A DNA stretch of 17,427 nucleotides from assembly GCA_035291905.1 (NCBI GenBank), contig DATDRF010000162.1, positions 1 to 17,427 on the forward strand, in the 5' to 3' direction. Below, piece by piece: positions 1 to 8,086 of the stretch. The translations under genes and the position numbers were made by a program. The first letter of the stretch is position 1. Each line of letters starts with the position of its first letter. The notes under the pieces are model-generated. The model worked only from the letters and a program-made list of their open reading frames with translations, was not told where the DNA came from and made no database searches. This stretch comes from JACPLA01 sp035291905. GTDB lineage: Bacteria > Bacteroidota > Ignavibacteria > UBA10030.

Positions 1-2624
1 CCCCGAAAGGTGAGGTGTGCCGGCCCCGCCAGCTGACGGGCCACATCTTTCATTTTCACCAGCAAGGTGTCGAACGTGTCATGTTCCGGATCAATCAGCC
101 ACACCATGTCTCTCATTGCATCCGCCGTGCGATGGGCCATCGACGTGATCTTTGAAAGTCTCATCTTGAGATCTTCGCTCATGGGAGCTTTCCTCTGCAT
201 CATCTGACTCTCCAATGCGATTCCACCCAGATAGCTTCCGATCTCGTCATGAAGATCGCCCGCTATTCGCACGCGCAGCCGTTCCACTTCAAGCAGGTGG
301 CGGATGTGGTACCGATGGATCGTCCACAGGGTCAGCAGGACCAGGAATGAAATGCTTGCATAAAACCACCATCGTTGCCAAAACGGAGGCTGAATGACAA
401 ACGCATATTCCACCGTGGGCGACCATGCTCCATTGCGATTCCGGGCGCGGACCTCAAACCGGTAATCCCCAGGTGGAAGAAGTGGAAAACCGATTGTCCG
501 CGGTCCCCTGTCTGACTGCCAGTTTTCATCTGTGCCACCCATTCGCCATTCGAATTCCATACTCCGTTCGTCAACAAACCCTGTTGCATGGAACCCCAGA
601 GAAATGGAGTTCTCATCGTACGGGTACGAGGTGGGCAAAGACATTGATGCGGTGTTTGATTTTTCATTCACAAAGGAAACATGAACGGAAGGTGTTGGGA
701 CGTCCGCCGTGACAGCCCTTGCGTCAAGAACGGCAGGCCCGCGTTCCGATCCTGCCCACAGATTTCCGTCGTAATCGAAGAAGGAGCAATGGATGAGATC
801 GGAGGGCAATCCGTCGCGCGAATCATAATGGTGAATCCGGACCCCGTCCCACTCATAAAGGCCGCCTCTTGCTGAGATCCAGTACCGGCCCCTGGAATCC
901 TGGATGATTTCGCGTGTGACAGGGGATCCCCCCATCAGATTGTTCAGATCAATCATGGGTCGAACCGAACCGTCCTCAAAAGTCGCGAGCCCTTTCCGCG
1001 TGGCAAACCACAAAAGTGAATCCTTGTCGACATAAACCCGATTAACCGCGTTCGAGGGAAGACCATCCGCAGCGGTGAACATCGTTACTTTCCCGTTGAA
1101 CAGCCGACCTGCCCCACTGGCATCCATTCCAAACCAGATCGATCCATCGGGTGCGCTTGTGATTGATAGAAAAGTATCGTGAGGAATCCCGTTCTCCCCA
1201 CCGTACCGGTGAATCACACGGTTCCCGCGTATGTGATAAAGGTTACCTTCAGAACCGATCCAAAGATCACCGGACCGATCAACGTGGATCTTATCAATCG
1301 TTCCCCGTTGCCCGTATCCCTCAATTTCAGCCTGCATCATTTTTCCGTTTTTGAATTCCATTAAACCGGCAAACGATGTAATCCAGATCGTCCCCGAGTG
1401 ATCCTCGGCAATCCCCTGAACATTCCACACAAGTTCGCCGGAGGGAGGTGGAATCTCGACAAACATTCCGTTTGGCTTCTTACGAACGAGCCTGCCAAAC
1501 CCGCCGAACCAGACCGATCGATCACTTGCCGAGAGTCCAAAACGAAGTACAATGCCAGAGAACGTGTCCGTGAGGGGAAAATGCCGAAAGGACTTCTGCG
1601 GAAGTTTCATCAATCCCGATCCTCCGATCCACACGTCTCCTACGGCATCCTCCATTAGAGAGTTTACCCCCCCGGACTGCAAGCCGTTCTTTTCACCGAT
1701 ATAGGAGAGATTTCCGTGATCGATGAGGAACAATCCGGGGACGGCTCCAATCCAGATGGCTCCACTTCGGTCCTCAAGCAGCGACAATACCTTCAGGGGC
1801 CCGCCGGCCTTTCTCGTGTTCAAAAGAGTATCGATCCGGTCATCGCGTCGAACCTTCAGCACCACTCCCTCCTTGCCGGTAGGACCTGCATTTGTGCCAA
1901 TGAGCATGCCGCCATCCGACGTCGGGTAAAGCGCCAATGAACCGTGACGTACCACAACGCGGCGATCGGTCAGCCCCTCTCGGGAATACCGAAATCTCAT
2001 CACCCCTCCCCTCGACGCGACCCACATCGTTCCGTCGTCGCGCTGGGATATTGCCCTCATGACATTATCCTGCAGGCCGTCCGTTGTGGTCAGGATGCGG
2101 GAGAATCCATCTGGATGCATGACGAGGATTCCATTTGCGGTTCCAATCCAGAGGTTCTTCTGTCGATCTCGAATGAAAGCGTAGATGGAGTCACTTGGCA
2201 AGAGCCCGCCGCTCGCCCGCATCCACCCTTTGATTTCCCCCTGGCGGGAAATTCGCGCAATGCCATTCCCTTCCGTCGATACCCAAAAGACCGAGTCTTC
2301 CATCTGGAGCACCGACTTGATGAAGGAGCGTTCTTCCCCCCGATTCAGACAATTCCGAAAACCGGCTCCGTCATAGTAACTGAGACCCGCGATCGTTCCG
2401 ATCCAATAATATCCGTAAGGGTCTTGATAAATGGACGTGACACCTGAATGTGCCAGTCCGTCGGAGACACCGTATGACCGAAAGGGATAAACCTGGGCGA
2501 AGAGGGGTATGGCACCGAGCGAGGCGAAGCATAGTGCAAGTAGCCAGCATCGAAGGCAATGAAACTTCTTGCCGTGACGGTCTGCTCGTGGCTGATACGG
2601 TCGAGGTGAGAACGCACCTGACAT
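1..2624 (-). CDS. Two-component sensor histidine kinase with double propeller and Y_Y_Y domain (3' end off the window)
   Basis: Membrane sensor kinase: the periplasmic part should bind a ligand and the cytoplasmic part phosphorylate a response regulator not seen here. I read one open frame of 874 codons from the ATG to the window edge, with no frameshift. Residues 17-43 form a signal peptide (basic HGKK, hydrophobic core, cleavage near LFA-Q). Residues 45-655 hold 14 blade motifs of the WIG-x-GL type (e.g. LWIGTANGIL, IWIGAVPGLFL, IWFGMDASG), enough for two seven-bladed propellers. A Y_Y_Y domain follows (about 667-745), with its PPGDYRFEVRARN signature. A single membrane segment spans 752-773. 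The phospho-acceptor is H792 in AGDLHDEIG, a HisKA_3 (NarX/LiaS-type) box rather than the HisKA box common in Bacteroidetes polysaccharide-sensing hybrids. The ATPase domain lies outside the window. The ATG follows an in-frame TAA and an AGGGG Shine-Dalgarno sequence. Confidence 0.9.
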   Translation of the reverse strand, partial: MSGAFSPRPYQPRADRHGKKFHCLRCWLLALCFASLGAIPLFAQVYPFRSYGVSDGLAHSGVTSIYQDPYGYYWIGTIAGLSYYDGAGFRNCLNRGEERSFIKSVLQMEDSVFWVSTEGNGIARISRQGEIKGWMRASGGLLPSDSIYAFIRDRQKNLWIGTANGILVMHPDGFSRILTTTDGLQDNVMRAISQRDDGTMWVASRGGVMRFRYSREGLTDRRVVVRHGSLALYPTSDGGMLIGTNAGPTGKEGVVLKVRRDDRIDTLLNTRKAGGPLKVLSLLEDRSGAIWIGAVPGLFLIDHGNLSYIGEKNGLQSGGVNSLMEDAVGDVWIGGSGLMKLPQKSFRHFPLTDTFSGIVLRFGLSASDRSVWFGGFGRLVRKKPNGMFVEIPPPSGELVWNVQGIAEDHSGTIWITSFAGLMEFKNGKMMQAEIEGYGQRGTIDKIHVDRSGDLWIGSEGNLYHIRGNRVIHRYGGENGIPHDTFLSITSAPDGSIWFGMDASGAGRLFNGKVTMFTAADGLPSNAVNRVYVDKDSLLWFATRKGLATFEDGSVRPMIDLNNLMGGSPVTREIIQDSRGRYWISARGGLYEWDGVRIHHYDSRDGLPSDLIHCSFFDYDGNLWAGSERGPAVLDARAVTADVPTPSVHVSFVNEKSNTASMSLPTSYPYDENSISLGFHATGFVDERSMEFEWRMGGTDENWQSDRGPRTIGFPLLPPGDYRFEVRARNRNGAWSPTVEYAFVIQPPFWQRWWFYASISFLVLLTLWTIHRYHIRHLLEVERLRVRIAGDLHDEIGSYLGGIALESQMMQRKAPMSEDLKMRLSKITSMAHRTADAMRDMVWLIDPEHDTFDTLLVKMKDVARQLAGPAHLTFR

Positions 2625-2697
2625 GGGAATCCCCTGCTGATTGTCAGATTACATCCTCGAAGTAGGATCCGAAAAGCTCTAAAGAAAGGATTTGAAT

Positions 2698-2781
2698 CGA
2701 CGCCGACCAAGCATGGTCGGGCTCGGTCGACGAAGTCCGTTTTATGGACGTAGTCGACAGTCCTACGTCAAGCGGCGTTGA
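2698..2781 (-). repeat. Branched inverted-repeat element in the kinase leader
   Basis: An outer pair, CGACGCCG (2698-2705) and CGGCGTTG (2774-2781), matches at 7 of 8 positions but shares its inner bases with the first hairpin. Inside are two hairpins: CCGACCA/TGGTCGG (2703-2709 with 2714-2720, perfect, loop AGCA), and GTCGAC...GTCC/GGAC...GTCGAC (2726-2738 with 2746-2758). A competing stem, GACGTAG/CTACGTC (2747-2753 with 2763-2769), is perfect and cannot coexist with the second hairpin. The element lies between a candidate promoter and the kinase start, so it would be transcribed as leader RNA. It could equally be a dispersed repeat. No protein is encoded here. Confidence 0.6.
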
Positions 2782-2798
2782 AATTCCCCACAGATGGC

Positions 2799-2827
2799 AT
2801 GGTACTCATTTGCGGCACTGGTGTCAA
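2799..2827 (-). promoter_or_regulatory. Candidate sigma70-like promoter for the sensor kinase gene
   Basis: Reading leftward, TTGACA (2827-2822, perfect -35) is followed after 17 bases by TACCAT (2804-2799, 4 of 6 to the -10 consensus). Initiation near 2792 would give a leader of about 168 bases containing the branched element. This is a consensus match only. Bacteroidota can use a different -7/-33 promoter, so use depends on the host. Confidence 0.45.
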
Positions 2828-2870
2828 GGGAAGCACCAAGGACACAGAAAAGGGTGTTGAGAATCTCAGC

Positions 2871-2888
2871 AGTTCGTGAGCCCGAACT
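2871..2888 (-). terminator. Possible weak terminator hairpin after the EamA gene
   Basis: AGTTCG/CGAACT forms a perfect 6-base stem with a 6-base loop, touching the EamA stop codon. The nearest T-rich stretch (CTTTTCTG on the - strand) is about 20 bases further on, so this is not a textbook intrinsic terminator. Confidence 0.25.
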
Positions 2889-3748
2889 CAGCTTCGTTGT
2901 GTCATGACCACGCCCGCCAGCGTTACAACTCCCCCCATCACAAAGACTGCAGTGATGCTGTACTGAAGAAAGATGATGGAGAGGATCGTTGCAAGGATCG
3001 GCTGCCCGTTCGCAAATACTGCCATCTTGCTCGTCTCAAGCTTCCCCAATGCGTAATACCACAGCATGTAGCCAAAAACTGATGTCCCAAGACCGAGATA
3101 CGCCACTCCCATCCAATGGGAAATATCGATCGACGAGAAATCAAAGCTCGTTGCGGAGAATATGCCAATCGGAAGAAACAGGATCATCCCGATGGTCATT
3201 GCGAGGGTCGTGGTCCTCACAGCACCATACTTAAGCACCATCGGCTTTCCCTGAATCGTGAAAAGCGCCCATGCCAGAACGGCCAGGAGAATCATCAGAT
3301 TCCCGTATGTGTGTTCCGAGGAAAGATCCACCCCGCGCTCGAAGATGACAACCGCAACGCCTGCGAAGGCCAGAAGAATGCCGAAGGTCTTCCTTACGGT
3401 GATCTTCTCATTCAGGAAGAACTGCGACAGAACGAGCACAAACACGGGGGTCGTTGCATACAATAGTGCCCCGTTGGCCGGCGTGGAAAATCCGAGACCG
3501 TAGAGGTAAAGAAACTGATTCAACGGAAGGCCCAAAAAACCGAGCCAGGCAAGCTTGATCCAATCCTGGCGCTCTATTCCAAATTGCCGATTCCGGGCGA
3601 AGAACAACGCCATTAATCCGGCGGTTGAAAAAAGCGACCGAAGAAATGTCAGCGTAGCAGGGTCAACCTCACCGAGGACAGCTTTGGCAACGATGTGCGT
3701 GCCACCTGCGATGGACATCTGAATGAGAAGTACAATGTAGACGTTCAT
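2888..3748 (-). CDS. DMT-superfamily transporter, EamA family
   Basis: Inner-membrane exporter or permease of the drug/metabolite transporter superfamily; the substrate cannot be read from sequence. The 286-residue product is almost entirely hydrophobic, with about ten membrane segments in two EamA repeats (about 1-140 and 148-285). The N-terminal repeat has the family pattern GTHIVAKAVLGEVDPATLTFLRS and the end of its fourth helix GALLYATTPVFVLVLSQFFLNE. The second repeat has the matching GTSVFGYMLWYYAL and KLETSKMAVFANGQPILATI. I chose ATG 3748 over a TTG eight codons upstream because the ATG begins at the usual family N-terminus and the TTG lies within a candidate promoter. Neither start has a clear Shine-Dalgarno sequence. 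It diverges from the MFS gene and is followed in the same direction by the sensor kinase. Confidence 0.88.
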   Translation of the reverse strand: MNVYIVLLIQMSIAGGTHIVAKAVLGEVDPATLTFLRSLFSTAGLMALFFARNRQFGIERQDWIKLAWLGFLGLPLNQFLYLYGLGFSTPANGALLYATTPVFVLVLSQFFLNEKITVRKTFGILLAFAGVAVVIFERGVDLSSEHTYGNLMILLAVLAWALFTIQGKPMVLKYGAVRTTTLAMTIGMILFLPIGIFSATSFDFSSIDISHWMGVAYLGLGTSVFGYMLWYYALGKLETSKMAVFANGQPILATILSIIFLQYSITAVFVMGGVVTLAGVVMTQRS

Positions 3749-3758
3749 GAGGATGATG

Positions 3759-3787
3759 AATATACGACGCAATTACTGGGCATGCAA
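3759..3787 (-). promoter_or_regulatory. Candidate promoter for the EamA transporter
   Basis: On the - strand, TTGCAT (3787-3782) and TATATT (3764-3759, 5 of 6 to the -10 consensus) are 17 bases apart. Predicted initiation near 3752 would leave only about four bases before ATG 3748, a nearly leaderless message. That fits the absence of a Shine-Dalgarno sequence. The -35 match is weak. Confidence 0.3.
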
Positions 3788-3806
3788 AGGAACAACTTGT
3801 TTTTCA

Positions 3807-3898
3807 CCTTTGCGTTCTCTGCGCCTCCTTCGCGCTCTTTGCGGTTAGCTTTTTTCTTAACCGCAAAGGACGCAAAGAAGGCGCAAAGGTCGCGGAGG
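3807..3898. repeat. Long imperfect palindrome made of GCAAAG words
   Basis: The centre is a perfect 11-base stem, CTTTGCGGTTA (3837-3847) with TAACCGCAAAG (3858-3868), around a T-rich 10-base loop. Both arms continue outward for about 30 more bases with frequent mismatches, carrying CGCAAAG or its complement roughly every 8-10 bases. It fills most of the spacer between the divergent EamA and MFS genes. The design resembles REP/MITE-like dispersed elements; it could also act as a transcription barrier. No open frame of note is inside. Confidence 0.7.
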
Positions 3899-3902
3899 GA
3901 GT

Positions 3903-3931
3903 TTGTTTTCCCTCCCGTTTTTCTTTACATT
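3903..3931 (+). promoter_or_regulatory. Candidate promoter for the MFS transporter
   Basis: TTGTTT (3903-3908) and TACATT (3926-3931) are separated by 17 bases, just downstream of the palindrome. Both hexamers are partial matches (3 of 6 and 4 of 6). Initiation near 3938 would give a leader of about 50 bases to ATG 3987. Confidence 0.25.
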
Positions 3932-3986
3932 GAGCACGCGATCTGTTTCTGCACTGCGTTTCCGATCTACCATCTCAGTCCACCCC

Positions 3987-5234
3987 ATGACCTTCAAAGG
4001 CCTCGAGCCCTGGCGTAAAACACTCTACGTAATCTGGCTCTCTCAATTCATTACGATGGTTGGGATGAGCCTCGTCGTCCCGTTTCTCCCCTTCTATGTC
4101 AGAGACCTCGGCATTACCGATCCCGATGAGGTCGCATGGTGGAGTGGACTCGCGTTTTCCGGCCCCTTTATCGTCTCCTTCTTCCTGATCCCTGTTTGGG
4201 GCTATTTGGGTGACCGATACGGACGCAAACTCATGGTCATCAGGGCGATCTTCGGCCTCGCCATCTCGCAAGCCTTGATAGGCCTCTCTCAGAACGTTGA
4301 AATGCTCTTCTTTTTCCGGATGCTCCAGGGAGTGATGAGCGGCTTCATCGCTGCTGCCCTTGCACTCGTCTCGGTAAACACTCCGCGGGAGAAGGCCGGC
4401 TATGCGATCGGCCTGCTTCAGACCGCAACAGCCAGCGGGAACATCATCGGCCCACTCATTGGAGGTTCGCTCGCCGACGCCTTCGGCTATCGACCGCTCT
4501 TTTTCCTTGTCGCCGTTATCTGTTCCGTTGCGGGTGTTTTGATCATCAAGATGGTGAAAGAGGACCCCGCGACAATGGTCCGCAAGAGCGAACAACACTC
4601 TCTCTTCAGCAACTATCGATACGCCTACGAGTCGACCCAAATCCGTGTGGCGTTGACAACCATACTTTTCGCACAAGCCGCCGTGATGATGGTTCAGCCG
4701 ATTTTCGCCCTTTATATTGAGTCTCTGGCACCCAATGAAACGCTTATTGCCACTCTCACGGGGGCAATCTTTTCCGTTGCTGGGTTCTTCATGGTCTTCT
4801 CGGCACCCTGGTGGGGGAAAAGAAACGACGTCAAAAGCTACAGAATGAACCTCACCATTGCCCTCTCGGGAACGGCAGTCGCGTATGTGGCCCAGGGGTT
4901 TGCCCAATCTCCCTACCACCTCCTTCCTCTCAGGGCCATCCAGGGCTTCTGCATGGGAGGGATGCTCCCTTCACTCTATTCCTACGTAAGCAAGCACACC
5001 GAGCTGGCGCGCAGGGGAGGCATCATGGGAATCGCATCGAGTTTTCAGACTCTTGCCAATATGGTGGGGCCGATTACCGGCGGACTGCTGGCTGCGACCA
5101 TCGGCCTGCGCATGAACTTCTATCTCACCGGCATTGTGCTGGCAGGAACAGTAGTCTTTGTCCGTCTGTTCTTCACCGATGTCCAGGAAACAACAGAGGA
5201 ACAGGTTTCACCGATAGACCCAGGTGAGATTTAG
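3987..5234 (+). CDS. MFS transporter, MdtG/TetA-like drug efflux type
   Basis: Inner-membrane proton-coupled antiporter of the major facilitator superfamily. The 415-residue product has about 12 membrane segments. MFS motif A is clear at residues 72-81 in the loop between helices 2 and 3 (GYLGDRYGRK), and a weaker copy (WWGKRND) lies in the second half. Helix 5 carries the antiporter motif C pattern (GNIIGPLIGG), which points to efflux rather than uptake. The N-terminus (WRKTLYVIWLSQFITMVG...VVPFLPFY) resembles MdtG-type multidrug exporters, but the substrate is unknown. I chose ATG 3987; an in-frame TTG 28 codons earlier would add an atypical tail and lies in the candidate promoter. No Shine-Dalgarno sequence is evident. 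It may be co-transcribed with polA, 36 bases downstream. Confidence 0.9.
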   Translation: MTFKGLEPWRKTLYVIWLSQFITMVGMSLVVPFLPFYVRDLGITDPDEVAWWSGLAFSGPFIVSFFLIPVWGYLGDRYGRKLMVIRAIFGLAISQALIGLSQNVEMLFFFRMLQGVMSGFIAAALALVSVNTPREKAGYAIGLLQTATASGNIIGPLIGGSLADAFGYRPLFFLVAVICSVAGVLIIKMVKEDPATMVRKSEQHSLFSNYRYAYESTQIRVALTTILFAQAAVMMVQPIFALYIESLAPNETLIATLTGAIFSVAGFFMVFSAPWWGKRNDVKSYRMNLTIALSGTAVAYVAQGFAQSPYHLLPLRAIQGFCMGGMLPSLYSYVSKHTELARRGGIMGIASSFQTLANMVGPITGGLLAATIGLRMNFYLTGIVLAGTVVFVRLFFTDVQETTEEQVSPIDPGEI

Positions 5235-5245
5235 GATTTAGGATT
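5228..5245. repeat. Short GATTTAG heptamer repeat across the MFS stop codon
   Basis: GATTTAG is repeated 2.6 times in direct tandem. The first copy supplies the TAG stop codon of the MFS gene; the rest lies in the spacer before polA. Confidence 0.6.
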
Positions 5246-5270
5246 GCATTGAGCACTTAACCAGGAAATC

Positions 5271-8078
5271 ATGTCTTCACGAGAACGATTATTTCTTATT
5301 GACGGGATGGCGATTGCGTATCGCAGCTATTTCGCGTTCATCCAGCGGCCTCTCCTAAACTCCCGGGGCGAGAATACTTCCGCCGTGTACGGCTTCGTCA
5401 CCTTCCTCAACATGATCCTCGAGGACGAGCAGCCGGACTACATCGCCGTTGCCATGGACACCAGCGCTCCTACGTTCCGCCACAAACAGTACAAAGAATA
5501 CAAAGCCACGCGCCAGAAAATGCCGGAAGATTTGGGCGCTCAACTCGGTATTCTGAAAGATGTTATTCGGGCATACGGAATACCTGTGATTGAAGTCGAC
5601 GGATACGAAGCCGACGATATCATGGGGACGCTTGCACGAAGAGCTGAAAAGGAGAAAGTCGAAACGCTTCTTGTTACGTCGGACAAGGATTTCATGCAGC
5701 TCGTTTCGGATCTCACAAAGATCTACAAGCCCGGCCGGCAGGGGAATGAGGTAGAGGTCGTCAGCTTCGAGGGCGTGAAAAAAAAATTCGGCGTCTCCCC
5801 TGATCAGGTGGCGGATGTCCTGGGCCTTATCGGAGATTCGTCGGATAATGTTCCCGGGGTCCCCGGCATCGGAGAGAAAACGGCTATCCCGCTCATTCAG
5901 GAATATGGAAGCATCGAGAATCTGTTGCAGCGCGTCGATGAGATCCCCCAAAAAGGGGTGAAGGAAAAGCTGAAGACTCACACCGACAAGGCGATCCTTT
6001 CGAAACGCCTTGTTACTATCGACACCAACGTCCCCGTTTCAATTGATTTTCACCAGCTCAAGCTATCGGGCGGTGATCCGGGGAAGCTTCTCGAGCTGTT
6101 CGAGGTTCTTGACTTCAAATCCCTCGCCAGGAAACTTCGCGAAGGCGGGGCCACCTCCGCTGAAGCAGACGATGTCCCCGAGCCTCCCGCGGCCCAACAA
6201 CCGCTCCATTCGATCCAATCGGATAAGCATACATATCGTCTCGTTCAAACGAAAAAGGACTTTGAGCAACTACTTTCACGTTTGAAGAAGACTGAGAGGT
6301 TCGTGTTCGACACTGAGACCACTTCCACGGACCCGATGAAGGCTGAACTGGTGGGAATTTCGTTTGCGCTCGCAGAGCGAGAGGCCTTTTACGTTTCCGT
6401 TCTGCCCGACGACAAACAAGGAGCGGAGAAAGATCTCTTTGGCGAACCCACCCGCGGCTCAGCACACAGAGAGACCTCAGGATTGTCCGTTTCATTCGTC
6501 CTTCAGGAGCTTAAGCCCGTCCTTGAAAATGCCAAGATCGCCAAGGCCGGGCAAAACATGAAGTACGACAACGTCGTCCTTGCGAAACATGGCATTCAGG
6601 TCAGGGGAATTGAATTCGATACAATGGTCGCCAGCTATCTCGCGCGCGAGAGCGGGCAGCATAGTCTCGACGCGCTCGCAGCCGAGTATTTGGGCTACAA
6701 AATGATTTCGTACGATGACCTCACGGGTACGGGAAAGGACCGGAAAGAACTCCGGGCAATTCCGGTTCAGCAGGTTTCTGATTATTCGTGTGAGGATGCA
6801 GATATCACGCTGCGTCTCGTGCCGATGCTGCGCCGAACGCTTGAGCAGCAAGGCATGACCTCGCTGGCCCGCGATCTCGAATTTCCTCTCATCACAGTTC
6901 TTTCCAGAATGGAAGAGGCCGGCGTCGCAATCGATGTGGATTTTCTGGGCGGAATGTCCAAAGAGCTCGAGCGAACATTGGGCGGGCTCACCAAGGAGAT
7001 CCACGGGCTGGCGGGAGGAGAATTCAACATCAACTCAACGCAACAGTTAAGCGACATTCTTTTCAACAAGCTGAAGCTCTCCCCTGTCAGGAAGACGAAG
7101 ACGGGATTCTCGACCGACGTCGGAGTCCTCGAAGCTTTGCGCAATGAACATCCCCTTGTAGAGCGAATGCTGGAGTATCGACAATTGTCCAAGCTTCAGT
7201 CAACATACGTCGAGGCCCTCCCTCACCTGATCAATCCGAAGACCGGGCGAGTCCACACATCATTCAACCAGACAGTCGCTGCAACAGGGCGACTTTCCAG
7301 CAGCGATCCGAATCTCCAGAATATTCCCATCCGGACCGACATTGGGCGTTCAATACGCCAGGCGTTCATCCCACGGAGCAAGCAGAACCTCATTCTCTCC
7401 GCCGACTATTCTCAAATCGAGCTCAGAATGATGGCCCACGTGTGCGGTGACCCGGCACTTCGTGAGGCGTTTGAAAAGGGCGAAGATATTCACGCGACCA
7501 CGGCATCAAAGGTGTTCGGAGTCGACTTGAAAGACGTGACAAAGGAGATGCGGAGAAAAGCCAAAGAGGTGAACTTCGGGATCATGTACGGAATAGGGGC
7601 ATTCGGGCTCGCACGGCGACTTGAACTTGCACAAGGAGAGGCGAAAGAGATTATTGAACGCTACTTCGAACGATTTCCGAAAGTACGGGAGTATATTGAC
7701 ACGACGATCAAGAAGGCACAGAAGGACGGGTACGTCAGTACGCTTCTCGGACGAAGAAGATACCTTCCCGAGTTGAGGAGCAGGAACTTCAACCTTCGGT
7801 CAAACGCCGAGCGCCAGGCAATCAACATGCCGATCCAGGGGTCATCCGCCGACATGATCAAGGCGGCAATGGTGTCGATCGACAAGATCCTCCTGAAGAA
7901 AGGTCTTTCGAGTCACATGATCCTGCAGGTTCACGACGAACTCGTGTTCGACATTCCGAAGACGGAGGAAGAAGAGATAAGGAAACTCGTGGCAAAGGAA
8001 ATGAAGGAGGCACTGCACCTTTCCGTTCCGATAGAGGTCGAAATCGGCGTCGGAAGGAACTGGCTGGAGGCGCACTAG
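5271..8078 (+). CDS. polA: DNA polymerase I
   Basis: Cytoplasmic repair and Okazaki-fragment polymerase. The 935 residues are close to the 928 of E. coli. The N-terminal 5' nuclease (about 1-290) has LIDG (D11), EADDIMGTLA, TSDKDFMQLV and the helix-hairpin-helix GVPGIGEKTA. The 3'-5' exonuclease (about 320-530) appears active: D347 and E349 (FDTET), D433 (KYD), Y505 and D509 (YSCED) match the E. coli metal and catalytic residues. The polymerase domain has motif A with D712 (DYSQIELR), motif B (MRRKAKEVNFGIMYG) with F769 at the position that selects against dideoxynucleotides, and motif C with D889 and E890 (VHDELVFD). Many bacterial PolA proteins lack proofreading residues; this one keeps them. 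The start is supported by AGGA six bases before ATG. Confidence 0.97.
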   Translation: MSSRERLFLIDGMAIAYRSYFAFIQRPLLNSRGENTSAVYGFVTFLNMILEDEQPDYIAVAMDTSAPTFRHKQYKEYKATRQKMPEDLGAQLGILKDVIRAYGIPVIEVDGYEADDIMGTLARRAEKEKVETLLVTSDKDFMQLVSDLTKIYKPGRQGNEVEVVSFEGVKKKFGVSPDQVADVLGLIGDSSDNVPGVPGIGEKTAIPLIQEYGSIENLLQRVDEIPQKGVKEKLKTHTDKAILSKRLVTIDTNVPVSIDFHQLKLSGGDPGKLLELFEVLDFKSLARKLREGGATSAEADDVPEPPAAQQPLHSIQSDKHTYRLVQTKKDFEQLLSRLKKTERFVFDTETTSTDPMKAELVGISFALAEREAFYVSVLPDDKQGAEKDLFGEPTRGSAHRETSGLSVSFVLQELKPVLENAKIAKAGQNMKYDNVVLAKHGIQVRGIEFDTMVASYLARESGQHSLDALAAEYLGYKMISYDDLTGTGKDRKELRAIPVQQVSDYSCEDADITLRLVPMLRRTLEQQGMTSLARDLEFPLITVLSRMEEAGVAIDVDFLGGMSKELERTLGGLTKEIHGLAGGEFNINSTQQLSDILFNKLKLSPVRKTKTGFSTDVGVLEALRNEHPLVERMLEYRQLSKLQSTYVEALPHLINPKTGRVHTSFNQTVAATGRLSSSDPNLQNIPIRTDIGRSIRQAFIPRSKQNLILSADYSQIELRMMAHVCGDPALREAFEKGEDIHATTASKVFGVDLKDVTKEMRRKAKEVNFGIMYGIGAFGLARRLELAQGEAKEIIERYFERFPKVREYIDTTIKKAQKDGYVSTLLGRRRYLPELRSRNFNLRSNAERQAINMPIQGSSADMIKAAMVSIDKILLKKGLSSHMILQVHDELVFDIPKTEEEEIRKLVAKEMKEALHLSVPIEVEIGVGRNWLEAH

Positions 8079-8086
8079 TGCAACTG

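Noticed and set aside
1944..2447. A 167-codon open frame on the + strand, and several smaller ones over 1-2600
   Set aside because: The - strand frame is continuously open here and encodes recognisable propeller blades, so the + strand frames are shadows.
1..2624. Possible decayed or frameshifted kinase gene, since only short closed frames are obvious here
   Set aside because: Codon-by-codon reading of the - strand shows a single uninterrupted frame that leaves the window at base 1. It is partial, not broken.
3975..4919. A 314-codon open frame on the - strand
   Set aside because: It is fully antisense to the MFS transporter, and its highly charged, motif-free translation looks like a shadow.
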